Under the pieces are notes generated by a model. The model made no database searches. It worked only from the letters and a program-made list of their open reading frames with translations, and had not been told where the DNA came from. From Microbacterium testaceum StLB037 (lineage in GTDB: Bacteria; Actinomycetota; Actinomycetes; Actinomycetales; Microbacteriaceae), in the NCBI RefSeq assembly GCF_900104345.1, contig NZ_FNJN01000002.1, forward strand, positions 248,001-312,000: a stretch of 64,000 bases of DNA, written 5' to 3'. The position numbers and the translations under genes are program-made. Each line of letters starts with the position of its first letter. The stretch's first letter is position 1. Shown here piece after piece: positions 1 through 8,700 of this stretch.

Positions 1-399
1 GACATGGGCACCGCGCAGGAGAAGAACCTGCAGTACTTCGAGGCCACCGGTCAGATCAACCCGATCACCGTCACCGACACCCGCGCGAGCAAGTCGCCGT
101 GGTCGGTCTCGGCGTCGGTGGGCGACTTCGTCGACGACGGCAAGACCTTCAAGGGCTCGTTCCTCGGATGGGCGCCGAAGGTCGTCACCCCGGGTGCCGG
201 AGCCGTCGCGGGTGCCGCGGTGAACTCCGGGTACGACGGTGGCGACGGTCTGTCGGTCTCCCGCCTGCTCGGTTCGGCTCCCACCGGTCACGACCGCAGC
301 GCCGGAGTCGTCGGCGCCGACCTCGACCTGAAGATCCCCAACACCATCGACAAGGGAAGCTACCGCGCGACCCTGACCCTCACCGCCCTGGCCGGCTGA
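1..399 (+). CDS. WxL-like surface protein, C-terminal part (5' truncated by window edge)
   Basis: The frame is open from the first base and ends at a stop at 397-399, so the true start lies outside the window. The visible 132 residues are an extracellular-type beta-rich sequence with 'SPWSVSASVGDF' and a final 'YRATLTLTALAG' that resembles the end of WxL cell-surface domains. The next gene encodes a DUF916 protein, the usual partner of WxL proteins, which supports the reading. The pair would lie at the cell envelope, and the ligand is unknown. The WxL assignment is an inference from this tail and the neighbour. A generic secreted beta-sandwich protein is the alternative. Confidence 0.6.
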   Translation, partial: DMGTAQEKNLQYFEATGQINPITVTDTRASKSPWSVSASVGDFVDDGKTFKGSFLGWAPKVVTPGAGAVAGAAVNSGYDGGDGLSVSRLLGSAPTGHDRSAGVVGADLDLKIPNTIDKGSYRATLTLTALAG

Positions 400-463
400 C
401 CAGAGCGAACAGCGCCGGCGGGGAGCTCGTCTCCCCGCCGGCGACCCTCTCGAAGGATCCCCC

Positions 464-1525
464 ATGACTCGACTGCCCTCCCTGTCGCGGGTCGCCGCCC
501 TCGCCCTCGCCGCCGCTGTGATCGCCGGGGGCGCGTGGAGTGCCGCGCCCGCCCTGGCCGCGACCGACGACGTGACCTGGACCGTGCGGACCGCCTCGAA
601 CGCGCTCGGCGCCGATCGCACGAACTACAGCTACGCGCTGAACCCCGGCGCCCACCTCGACGACGCCCTCGTGGTCGCCAACCGCGGCGCCGAGGCCGTC
701 GAGCTCGACGTGTACGCCGCTGACGGCTACACCACCTCGACCGGCGCTCTCGATCTGCGCGTCGCCGGCGAGCAGTCGGTGGGCGTGGGCGCGTGGGTCA
801 CCGTGCCGCAGCGTCACGTGACCGTCCCGGCCGGTCAGACGGTCGAGGTGCCGTTCGCGGTCGACGTGCCCCAGAACGCCACTCCGGGCGACTACGCGGG
901 CGGGGTCGTCACCTCGCTCACGGTCGCCGACGCCTCCGCGAACGTCAACGTCGATCGTCGCCTGGGCATCCGCACCGGCATCCGTGTCGGGGGAGACCTC
1001 GCCCCGGCGCTCGCCGTCGACGACCTGCGCGTCGGGTGGGACGGCGGTTTCGTGCCCTTCCTCTTCGGCGATGCCACCGTGCACTACCGCCTGCACAACA
1101 CCGGGAACGTCTCGCTCGCGGCCGAAGAGGCCGACGCGGTCACGGGTCCGTTCGGGCTCGCGCGTCTCGATTCCGCGCCCGACGACGCGGCCCCCACCCT
1201 GCTGCCCGGCGAGAGCTGGGAGCGCGACGTGCGGGTTCCCGCGGTGGCCGCGATGGGTGTACTGATCGCGTCGGTGTCGGCGACCCCGATCGTGACGGAT
1301 GCCGCGGGCTCCATCTCGACCCTCGATCCGATCGAGGTGTCGACGTTCGGGTGGGCGATTCCGTGGCCGCTGCTGCTCCTGGTCGTGCTGATCGTCGCGG
1401 GGGCGGTCTTCGGTCCGCGTCTGCTGCGCGAGCGCCGTCGCCGGGCCCAGCAGGCGGAGGACGAGCGCGTGGCCGCCGCCGTCGAGCGCACGCTGGCCGA
1501 GAAGGAGCGCCAGCTCGTCGAGTGA
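464..1525 (+). CDS. DUF916-type WxL-interacting membrane-anchored protein
   Basis: The 353-residue product has a signal peptide (about 1-33, ending ALAA). A DUF916-like domain follows at about 40-150, with 'YSYALNPGAHLDDALVVANRGAEAVELDVYA' split over its start and 'PQNATPGDYAGGVV' later. A second beta domain follows, then one membrane helix (about 297-322) and a charged cytoplasmic tail of about 30 residues rich in Arg and Glu. DUF916 proteins hold WxL-domain proteins at the cell surface, and here the gene follows the WxL-like gene by 64 bp, so the two probably form one transcript. A strong hairpin begins directly after the stop. The family assignment is fairly secure; the bound partner is inferred. 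Confidence 0.8.
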   Translation: MTRLPSLSRVAALALAAAVIAGGAWSAAPALAATDDVTWTVRTASNALGADRTNYSYALNPGAHLDDALVVANRGAEAVELDVYAADGYTTSTGALDLRVAGEQSVGVGAWVTVPQRHVTVPAGQTVEVPFAVDVPQNATPGDYAGGVVTSLTVADASANVNVDRRLGIRTGIRVGGDLAPALAVDDLRVGWDGGFVPFLFGDATVHYRLHNTGNVSLAAEEADAVTGPFGLARLDSAPDDAAPTLLPGESWERDVRVPAVAAMGVLIASVSATPIVTDAAGSISTLDPIEVSTFGWAIPWPLLLLVVLIVAGAVFGPRLLRERRRRAQQAEDERVAAAVERTLAEKERQLVE

Positions 1526-1575
1526 CCGGCGGGTCATCGACCTCGTCATGGGGATCGACGTCGGTGACCCGCCGG
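1526..1575. terminator. Perfect inverted repeat after the DUF916 gene
   Basis: Arms CCGGCGGGTCA (1526-1536) and TGACCCGCCGG (1565-1575) match perfectly and begin at the base after the DUF916 stop codon. There is no T-tract. It would serve as a terminator or mRNA 3' end, possibly in both directions, because a short minus-strand frame ends at 1580. Confidence 0.6.
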
Positions 1576-1579
1576 AGCG

Positions 1580-1666
1580 TCAGTTGTACCCGAGGATCGC
1601 GCCCGATTCGAGGTCGACGTCCGAAGACGCGAGGGCGGGGTGATCGGAACCGTCTGCTTCACTCAC
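1580..1666 (-). CDS. Possible 28-residue leaderless small ORF
   Basis: A GTG at 1666-1664 opens a 28-codon frame ending in '...ESGAILGYN' at a TGA (1582-1580). CAGAAT lies six bases before the GTG, close to the TANNNT-N6-start arrangement of several genes here. The hairpin at 1526-1575 sits just beyond its stop. The peptide is acidic and has no recognisable family. It may be non-coding. Confidence 0.25.
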   Translation of the reverse strand: MSEADGSDHPALASSDVDLESGAILGYN

Positions 1667-1751
1667 CCGGCGATTCTGCCGCCGCCCCGGGGTGGGGCGA
1701 GGGTTCCTCACGGAACGCACACGGGAACGATCCGCGACGTGAGGACGACGA

Positions 1752-1779
1752 AGGGACCGGGCCCCTCGGCTCGGTCCCT
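1752..1779 (-). terminator. Hairpin downstream of the 61-residue membrane peptide gene
   Basis: AGGGACCG (1752-1759) and CGGTCCCT (1772-1779) form an 8-bp perfect stem about 20 bp past the minus-strand stop at 1798. The loop is GC-rich and there is no T-tract. Confidence 0.55.
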
Positions 1780-1797
1780 CGGTCGCGTATCGGGCGG

Positions 1798-1983
1798 TCA
1801 GAAGTGGATCGACGGCCCGTGCGCGATCGGTGTCGCGGGCCGGTAGTGGATGACCTCCGCCTGGACGGTGGCGGGCACGATCGCGGCGGTGACGGCGGGG
1901 CCGACGGTCAGCAGCGCCCCAAGGACGACGGCGACGACGGCGAGACGGGATGATCGGGCGGGGCTCACGGACGGGGGGATCAC
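1798..1983 (-). CDS. Small single-span membrane or secreted protein (61 aa)
   Basis: The frame could begin upstream, but GTG at 1983-1981 is chosen because AAGGAG lies six bases before it. The 61-residue product has a short basic start, one hydrophobic segment (about residues 13-34) and a short hydrophilic C-terminus ending in 'HGPSIHF'. It could be a signal-anchored peptide with about 25 residues outside the cell. I recognise no family. It stands alone, between the DUF916 gene and a TetR regulator. Confidence 0.6.
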   Translation of the reverse strand: MIPPSVSPARSSRLAVVAVVLGALLTVGPAVTAAIVPATVQAEVIHYRPATPIAHGPSIHF

Positions 1984-2068
1984 GGCTTCTCCTTCGATCG
2001 GTTCGGCAAGACGATCGTATGGTGAAAAACCTACGCGAAGGTGAGCAATCGGCTGAGAACGCCGTCGG

Positions 2069-2704
2069 CTACCCCCTCGGTGCGGGCGTCCGACCCGCTT
2101 CCCGGCCCTCGAACGCCGACGCCACGACATCCGCCACGTCGTCGAGAGCCGCGTCGTCGCGACTGCTCAGCCACCACTCGACCAGCCCGTCCACGCTTGC
2201 GCGCAGGGCGGCGGCGACGATCGGGATCGGAGTCTCGAGCGTCCGCCCCGTCGCCGTCGACCAGCGCTCGATGCTGTCCGAGATGGCGCGGATGCTCGCT
2301 TCGATCTCGCTCTGCGCGGCGGCCCGCAGGTCGGGATGGGAGCGGGCGGATGCCGTCAGCTCGCTCACGACGCGGTACTCGCTCTCGTGTCGGCGCAGGT
2401 CGCGCGCGAGTCCGCGCAGTGCGAGACGCGCGGCCGCGGCGAAGTCGTCGAGGGCGAGGTCGTCGGCCCACACGGCCTCGAGGGTGCGCTGGGATGCGCG
2501 GTGGAGCACGGCCTCGACGAGGGCGGTCTTGGATCCGAAGGCGTAGGTCACCACGCGATGCGCGACGCCGGCGCGCTCGGCGACCCGGCGCAGGCTCAGT
2601 GCCGACGCGCCCGCATCGGCCACGACGGCGAGGGCGGCGTCGAGCAGGCGTTCGCGGCGCTCTTCGAGGGGGAGGTAGTCACGGGTGGGGGCCTCGGCGT
2701 TCAC
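2069..2704 (-). CDS. TetR/AcrR-family transcriptional regulator
   Basis: With GTG at 2704-2702 as start the product is 211 residues, normal for TetR proteins. The N-terminal helix-turn-helix reads 'RLLDAALAVVADAGASALSLRRVAERAGVAHRVVTYAFGS' in two runs (about residues 16-55), with the usual Y-F/A-F-x-S recognition end. The rest is a helical ligand domain with no hint of its ligand. It is divergent from a GNAT acetyltransferase across 73 bp, so it probably controls that gene and itself. A longer frame runs upstream into the acetyltransferase and is rejected. Confidence 0.88.
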   Translation of the reverse strand: MNAEAPTRDYLPLEERRERLLDAALAVVADAGASALSLRRVAERAGVAHRVVTYAFGSKTALVEAVLHRASQRTLEAVWADDLALDDFAAAARLALRGLARDLRRHESEYRVVSELTASARSHPDLRAAAQSEIEASIRAISDSIERWSTATGRTLETPIPIVAAALRASVDGLVEWWLSSRDDAALDDVADVVASAFEGREAGRTPAPRG

Positions 2705-2740
2705 GGCGTTCTCCAAGCGATCGGGGCGGTCGAGTCTCGC

Positions 2741-2777
2741 ATACTGAATATATCCACACGGACCAATTGGAGACGAG
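2741..2777. promoter_or_regulatory. Divergent TetR/GNAT control region
   Basis: An AT-rich patch (CATACTGAATATAT, about 2740-2753) stands out in the GC-rich sequence and could hold -10 elements for either strand. An 8-bp palindrome CCAATTGG (2763-2770) overlaps the GGAGAC ribosome-binding site of the acetyltransferase. A TetR operator here is inferred from position only. Confidence 0.45.
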
Positions 2778-3410
2778 ATGACCGACCTGCACATCACCCC
2801 CGCTCGAGAGGCCGACCTCCCCGCCGCCGCGCGCGTGCTCGCGGAGGCCTTCCGCGACGATCCCGTGATGGCCGCGATCCTTCCGGGCGGTCGCCGCATC
2901 GAGCGGCTCACGACCCTGTTCACCGCGCTCCTGCGGGGCGCCGCCTTCGAGACCGGCAGCGTCGACCTCGCTCGTCGCTCCGACGGGGACGAGATCCTCG
3001 GGGTGGCCGCGTGGGAAGGCTCCGGCGCGGCATCCCTCCCCTGGCGCCAGCTCCCCGGCTACCTGTCGGCCCTCGGCGTCGCCGGCATCGTCCGGGCGGC
3101 GGCCCTGTCGTCGCGGCTGGCGCGTCACCGCCCGCGGTCGCCGCACTGGTACCTCGCCCAGATCGGCGTCTCGCCCGCCGCGCGCGGACTCGGTGTGGGC
3201 GGTGCTCTCCTGCGCTCCCGCCTCGAGACGCTCGACGTCACGCGCACGACCGCCTACCTTGAGTCGTCGACCCCCGACAACCGCCGCCTCTACGGCCGCC
3301 TCGGCTTCGAAGAGATCGCGCCGATCCCGGGGATCCGCGGGGCCTCGCCGATGGCCATGCTCCGCCCGCCCGCGCCCGCGCGGCACGCGGTGCCCGCCCG
3401 AGCGGTCTGA
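2778..3410 (+). CDS. GNAT-family N-acetyltransferase
   Basis: This 210-residue protein should move an acetyl group from acetyl-CoA to an amine. It opens 'ITPAREADLPAAARVLAEAF', typical of GNAT folds. The acetyl-CoA binding motif is at about residues 129-145 ('IGVSPAARGLGVGGALL', Q/R-x-x-G-x-G/A pattern), followed by 'YLESSTPDNRRLYGRLGF', the usual strand 6/helix 4 region. The substrate cannot be predicted. GGAGAC precedes the ATG. Its divergent TetR neighbour suggests inducible expression, perhaps against an antimicrobial or toxic amine. Confidence 0.85.
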   Translation: MTDLHITPAREADLPAAARVLAEAFRDDPVMAAILPGGRRIERLTTLFTALLRGAAFETGSVDLARRSDGDEILGVAAWEGSGAASLPWRQLPGYLSALGVAGIVRAAALSSRLARHRPRSPHWYLAQIGVSPAARGLGVGGALLRSRLETLDVTRTTAYLESSTPDNRRLYGRLGFEEIAPIPGIRGASPMAMLRPPAPARHAVPARAV

Positions 3411-3514
3411 GGGGGCGTCCCGGGCAGGCATCTCGACGTCGAGCGTCCACAAAGTCCGCTCAGGCGCCGAGGAATAGACTGGGCGACATCGACACCGTCT
3501 CTCCGGGACCCTCC

Positions 3515-4147
3515 GTGACCACTCCTTCTTCCGAGCGCGCCTTCGACGTTCGCCACGTGCAGCTCGCGCGCGCCCTTTTCGCGGCGCTGGCCGCCGTCAT
3601 GGTCACCTTCTCGTCCGACCACTCCGCACCCCTCGGCTTGGGAGTGTTCAGCGGCTTCGCGCTCGCGACCGGGCTCGTCTTCGCCCTGTCGGTGTGGCTC
3701 GTCCACCCGCGCGGCGAGCGCCTGATCCCGGCGCTCCTCGCGATCGTCTCGATCGTCGCGGGCATGGTCGCCAGCGTCGGCACCTGGCGCACGACCGGCG
3801 TCTTCTTCGGCGTCGTGATCGCGTGGGCTCTCGTCTCGGGTGCGATCGAGCTGATCGGCGCCCTGCGCCAGCGCAAGACAATCGGGGCCGCGGGTGCGCG
3901 CGACGGCGTGCTCATCGGCATCCTGAGTCTCGTCCTCGGGGTCGTGCTGCTGCTCCCGATCCAGCAGTACGCGCTCGACTACAGCATCGCCGGGGCGGGT
4001 TCGTTCACGCTGACCGGCATCACCATCGCCGTGGGTCTCTTCGGCGGGTACGCGGCGGTCGTCGCCGTGTTCCTCGCGATCGCGGGGTTCTCTCCGCGCC
4101 GCACCGAGCCCGTTCCGGCCGTACCCTCCGAGGAGGCCGCGTCATGA
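3515..4147 (+). CDS. HdeD/DUF308-like multi-pass membrane protein
   Basis: The 210-residue product has about six membrane helices spread over residues 15-195, with short polar loops and an acidic, proline-containing tail. The size and the 'GIxxLxxGVxLL' style of segment 5 resemble DUF308 (HdeD-like) proteins, whose function is poorly known. Start GTG at 3515 is about 35 bp after a TAGACT -10 element (near 3475), so it has a normal leader. It overlaps the next gene by ATGA. Confidence 0.65.
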   Translation: MTTPSSERAFDVRHVQLARALFAALAAVMVTFSSDHSAPLGLGVFSGFALATGLVFALSVWLVHPRGERLIPALLAIVSIVAGMVASVGTWRTTGVFFGVVIAWALVSGAIELIGALRQRKTIGAAGARDGVLIGILSLVLGVVLLLPIQQYALDYSIAGAGSFTLTGITIAVGLFGGYAAVVAVFLAIAGFSPRRTEPVPAVPSEEAAS

Positions 4148-4509
4148 CCGACAAGCCCACCACCCGCCGCGACCTGATGAAGCCCGTTCAGCTTCTCGGT
4201 CTGGCTTTCATCGCCGCCCTGTTCGCCGGGTTCGTCACGCTCATGTCGATGGGCTTCTTCCAGACGCGGCCCGCCGACCAGATCCAGCGCGCGCTGATCG
4301 TGGGCCTGATCGCCGCGGGAGCGACGTTCATCGTCACTCTCGTCTCGCTGGCGCTGCTGCTGCTGGCCGTCGACCCCTCCAAGGTCACCGCCACGGTCGA
4401 CCGTCCGCTGCTTGTTCCGAAGAACGCTTCGGATGCCGACGCCCCCGAGGCCGCGGCCGCGCCCGAGTCTCCGCGTGCCGACGACGGCCCCACCGAGCCG
4501 CGCGCCTGA
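4144..4509 (+). CDS. Two-helix membrane protein of unknown function
   Basis: ATG at 4144 overlaps the preceding stop by four bases, so the two genes are translationally coupled. The 121-residue product has two membrane helices (about 15-37 and 50-73) and an acidic, Ala/Pro-rich cytoplasmic tail of about 45 residues. I recognise no domain. It may act with the six-helix protein upstream. Confidence 0.7.
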   Translation: MTDKPTTRRDLMKPVQLLGLAFIAALFAGFVTLMSMGFFQTRPADQIQRALIVGLIAAGATFIVTLVSLALLLLAVDPSKVTATVDRPLLVPKNASDADAPEAAAAPESPRADDGPTEPRA

Positions 4510-4530
4510 CGCGCCGATCGCGACCCGCGA

Positions 4531-5577
4531 CTACCGGCGCGGGTCGATCATCGTCATCCCCGCGGGTGACGCCGAGTCCATCGTCGGCAGCAGGTCGGCC
4601 GCCTCGGCGAGTCCCACCACGCGCTCGATGAGCTCCTGCGGTCGCAGGGCGCCGCTCTCGATGAGCGAGAGCATCTCGGGATAGTCCACCGCGGCCATGC
4701 CGTGGCTGCCCAGCAGGTCGAGTTCCCACGCGATCACGCGGGCCATGGGCATCGAGGTCATGCCGTCGGCGGTCGGGAGCAGCCCGATCTGCACGTGCCG
4801 CCCGCGTCGACGCAGGCTCAGGACGGCGTCGCGCGCCGTCTGGGCGCTGCCGACCGCGTCGACCGAGACGTGGCTGCCGCCGCCGGTGATCTCGTGCACG
4901 GCCGCGGCGATGTCGGACCCGTCGGCGACCAGCGTGTGCTCGGCCCCGAGCCGCTTCGCCGCGTCGAGAGCCGCCGGGGTGCGATCCACCGCGATGACGC
5001 GCGCGCCCAGGGCGGCGCCGATCATCACAGCGCTGAGGCCCACGCCGCCCGCGCCGACGACGGTGATCCACTCGCCCGCCTGCACGCGCGCCCGCCCCGT
5101 GAGCGCGCGGTAGGCGGTGGCGAAGCGGCAGCCGAGGGCGGCCGCGGCCTCGAACGAGACGTCGTCGGGAATGCGCACGACGTTCGTGTCGGCCGCGCGC
5201 AGCACGACGTGCTCGGCGAAGCTCCCCCACTGGGTGAAGCCCGGCTGCTGCTGGTCGGGGCAGACCTGTGCGTTGCCGCCGAGGCACCACTCGCAGGCCC
5301 CGCAGCCCATCACGAAGGGCACCGTCACGCGGTCGCCGACGCTCCAGCGCTGCACGCCCTCGCCGACCTCGACGATCACGCCCGCCAGCTCGTGCCCCGG
5401 AACGTGGGGGAGTAAGACGTCATCGTGCCCGACCCACGCGTGCCAGTCGCTCTTGCACAGGCCCGTCGCGTGCACCTCGACGACGACCCCGCCGGTGGGG
5501 GCGCTCGGGGCCTCGACCTCGCGCACCTCGAGGGGTTCGGCCAGGGCATCCATGATCATCGCGCGCATGGCATCCAT
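4531..5577 (-). CDS. Zinc-dependent medium-chain alcohol dehydrogenase
   Basis: The 348-residue enzyme should oxidise an alcohol with NAD(P)+. The catalytic zinc site is visible as Cys in 'GLCKSDWHAW' (about 37), 'PGHELAGVIVEVGEGV' (about 60-75) and a Cys near 150. The structural zinc site is 'CGACEWCLGGNAQVC'. The Rossmann motif is 'VVGAGGVGLSAV' (about 176-187). ATG codons at 5577 and 5568 are both possible starts. It stands alone and the substrate is unknown. It is convergent with the small membrane gene at 4144. Confidence 0.88.
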   Translation of the reverse strand: MDAMRAMIMDALAEPLEVREVEAPSAPTGGVVVEVHATGLCKSDWHAWVGHDDVLLPHVPGHELAGVIVEVGEGVQRWSVGDRVTVPFVMGCGACEWCLGGNAQVCPDQQQPGFTQWGSFAEHVVLRAADTNVVRIPDDVSFEAAAALGCRFATAYRALTGRARVQAGEWITVVGAGGVGLSAVMIGAALGARVIAVDRTPAALDAAKRLGAEHTLVADGSDIAAAVHEITGGGSHVSVDAVGSAQTARDAVLSLRRRGRHVQIGLLPTADGMTSMPMARVIAWELDLLGSHGMAAVDYPEMLSLIESGALRPQELIERVVGLAEAADLLPTMDSASPAGMTMIDPRR

Positions 5578-5655
5578 TCTCCCGCTCCGCGTGCGCGGCC
5601 CGCGCGCGGGGGTTCACGCCCGCGGACAGCGCCTCGCGCGCCGCCCGCCCGTCGC

Positions 5656-5706
5656 GTGTCCAGAACACGCGGACGCTTCGGGACTTCGTCCGGGTGTTCT
5701 GGACAC
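5656..5706. repeat. Palindromic intergenic repeat, family 1, copy A
   Basis: Left arm GTGTCCAGAACACGCGGACG (5656-5675), an 11-nt loop (5676-5686) and right arm CGTCCGGGTGTTCTGGACAC (5687-5706) pair with one mismatch. It lies 23 bp beyond the GH43 stop codon. Copies B and C are at 9278-9332 and 21332-21381. Confidence 0.9.
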
Positions 5707-5728
5707 TCACGTCGCGTGAGCGGCGACG

Positions 5729-8700
5729 TCAGGCGTGCCGGCGGCGGCGCAGAAGAAGCAGACCCGCGCCGAGACCCCCGAAGACCAGGGCCAGGATGCC
5801 GAGGGCCAGAGGCATCTCGGAGCCGGTGGCGGCCAGACCGCCGCCGGACGCCGCGGTCCCGCCGGATCCGCCGGATCCGCCGATCGTGCCCGCCGGGGTG
5901 CCGGGGGTACCCGTGCCCGTTCCGGAGCCGTCGCCCGCTCCCGCGCCCTCCCCCGGTGCGGCCCCCGCCACGACCGTGACGGTCGCGGACCGCGCCTGCT
6001 CGAGGTTGCCGGCCACGTCGGTGGAGCGGAACTGCACGAGGTGGTCTCCGGCGCCGGTGAGCGTCACGCTCGAGCCCGCGGTCCACGTCGTCCCGCCGTC
6101 GAGCGAGTACTCGGTCAGGGCGACGCCCGAGGTGGCATCCGTCGCCTGGAACACCACCGTCGCCTCGGCGGGTGCCAGGGCCTGGAACACCGCGGCCGGC
6201 TGCATGAGGCGCAGCAGCGTCGAGGGCTTCTCGGTCGAGGCCTCGGTGGTCGGGGCGGCCGTGTCGATGCGGATGGGGAGCGATCCGGCGACCTCGGGCA
6301 CCTCGGTGCCGTTCCACAGGGCGCGGTAGTCGACGGTGTGGTCGCCGTCGGTGGTGACGTCGAAGTCCGGCCCCGTCTGCCACGCCCCGCCGTCGATGCG
6401 GTACTGCACCTCGACGTCGGTGTTGCCGTCGTGCGACAGGCTCACCGGTACGGGAGCGGCGGTGTACCAGCCGGCGGCGTTGGGCTGCGTCCGCAGGAAC
6501 GGCTCGATGTGCGCGATCCCGCCGGCCTCGGCCACGAAGAACTCGGGGATCTTCAGGTACGACCCGGGGGTCGCGAAGGTGAAACGCAGGCCCGTCGCCA
6601 GGACCTTCTGGAACGACAACGTCGTCTCGACGCCGTTCGTCACCGTGGGCGCGTCACCGGTGAGGGGCAGCGGCTTCCACTGGTTGTCGTGGTCGTCCCG
6701 GTACTCGAGCGAGACACCCGCGATCGATCCCTCGAGGTTCGTGAAGCGCACCTCGTTCAGACGGTGGATCTCCAACGTCTCCATCGTGAAGGTCGCGGAG
6801 TCCTTGTAGCCCGCGTCGGTCCAGGTCGACCACGCCGTGCCGAGTCGGCCGTCGCACGCGTTGGAGGCGGGCATCGTGGCCCACTTCGTCTGGTGGAAGG
6901 ATGCCGACACCGTCGTGCCCATATCGCGGCACACGTTCACGGCCGAGGCGTTGCCCCACACGTCGACCTCAGAGATCGACTGCCACGTGTTCGCCTGGCT
7001 CGTCAGCCGGAGCCGCAGGGCGCTGGCCGCCGGAAGCGTGCGGGCGTCGATCACGGCCGTGGGGGCCGGGGCGCTGGCATCCTGAGCGAGGGTCGCCTCG
7101 ATCGCGGTGTCCTTCCATGCGCCCGAGGCGTCGCGGTACTGCACCTGGATGCGCGAGGGCCAGGTCGCCGTCGCCCCGTCCTTGTAGGTGTGCACGACGA
7201 TCGAGTCGAACGTGCGGTCGGTGCCCCAGTCGAACTGCAGCCAGCTGTCGCGCGGGTAGCCGTTTCCGGTCCAGTCGTCCCAGCCCTTGGCCGTGGGGTT
7301 GCCGTCGGTGAGGGAGGCGACGAGGTCGGAGCGGCTTGACGCGGTGACCGTCGCCTCGGGGGCGATGTCGGCGATGCCGGGCTCGGCGACCGTGATCGTG
7401 CGTTGGAACGAGCGACCGGCGGTGAAGTTCGCGTCGGCGGCGAGGGTGCCGGTGATCGTCTGCGGGCCGAGCGCGCTCGTGTCGACCGTCGACCAGGTGA
7501 CGGCGACCGGGGCGGTGCCGGCGGAGGTGTCGACGGGGACGCTGGTGGGCAGCTGCGGGGTGGCGCCGCGGCGGACGGTCTCGGGCAGACCGGTGGTCAC
7601 GGCGCGCCAGGTGCCGTGGCCGAAGCCCTTGTCATCCCAGTACGAGGCGTCCCATCCCTTGCCGTAGCGCGCGGGGTCCTCGGCGGCGGGGTTGTGCATC
7701 TCGAGGCGTCCGTTCTCGCCCACCGTGAGCGGGAGCCAGACGTAGGTCGAGTCGGACTTGCCCTCGTTCCAGCGGTCGCCCATGTAGACGAACTTGCCCG
7801 GCTCGAGTTCGAACACGTTCGTCGTCTGCGAGCCGAACGTCGAGCGGCGCACGTCGCCGATCGAGAGCAGGCCGTCACCCCCGTCGGGGATGGCGTTGTA
7901 CGAGACGGTCTCGTTCACGTCGTTCGCGTCGACACCGCGGATCCACGTGCCCATCAGGTTCTTCGTCGTGTAGTACGTCTGCGGGTTGGGCGCCCAGCCG
8001 GTCGCGCCCGAGGTGACGACGCTGTAGGTGCCGTCGCGCTCGAAGATCGCGGGCGCCTCGAGGTGGCCGCACTCCTTGACGATCTGGAAGTCCTTCCCCC
8101 GTTCGGGCGCCGCGGGGGTCCCGTCGGCGAAGACGTAGGGGTAGCGGCCGTCTTCGGAGTACTGGTTGACGTCGAGGGTGTCGCGATCGGTGGTGTGGGT
8201 GACGTTCGTGTAGGCGTCGTCGAGGGCGGCGACGTAGAGGCTGTAGTTCTCCTCCGACGAGTACGAGATGTAGGCCTTGCCGTCGTCGTCCTGGAACACC
8301 GTCATGTCGCGCGCCTGACCGGGGACCGCGTACTGCGTGCAGGCCTGGTAGTCCGTGCGGTTGGGCATGCGGAAGGCGCCCGTCATGCGGAACGGGCCCG
8401 CGGGCGAGTCCGATACGGCGACGGCCGCCATCGACCGCGCGTAGGTGCTGCCGCCGGGCTCGGTGCGCCCGTCGGCGTGCCACCACATGACCCACTTGCC
8501 GGTCTTGGCGTTGTGCAGCACCTTGGGGCGCTCGAAGATCGCGGTGTAATCCGAGTTCTGCGTCGAGTTGAGGTGGTACGCGAGGGCGTCGATCTTCTCG
8601 GTGCGCGGCTGGCCGTTCTCGTCGACGGTGTCGTACAGATCCTCGAAGTAGGGCGTGAGCAGGTCGTCCCGCGTCGAGATGCTGCGGAGCGCGTCTCCGA

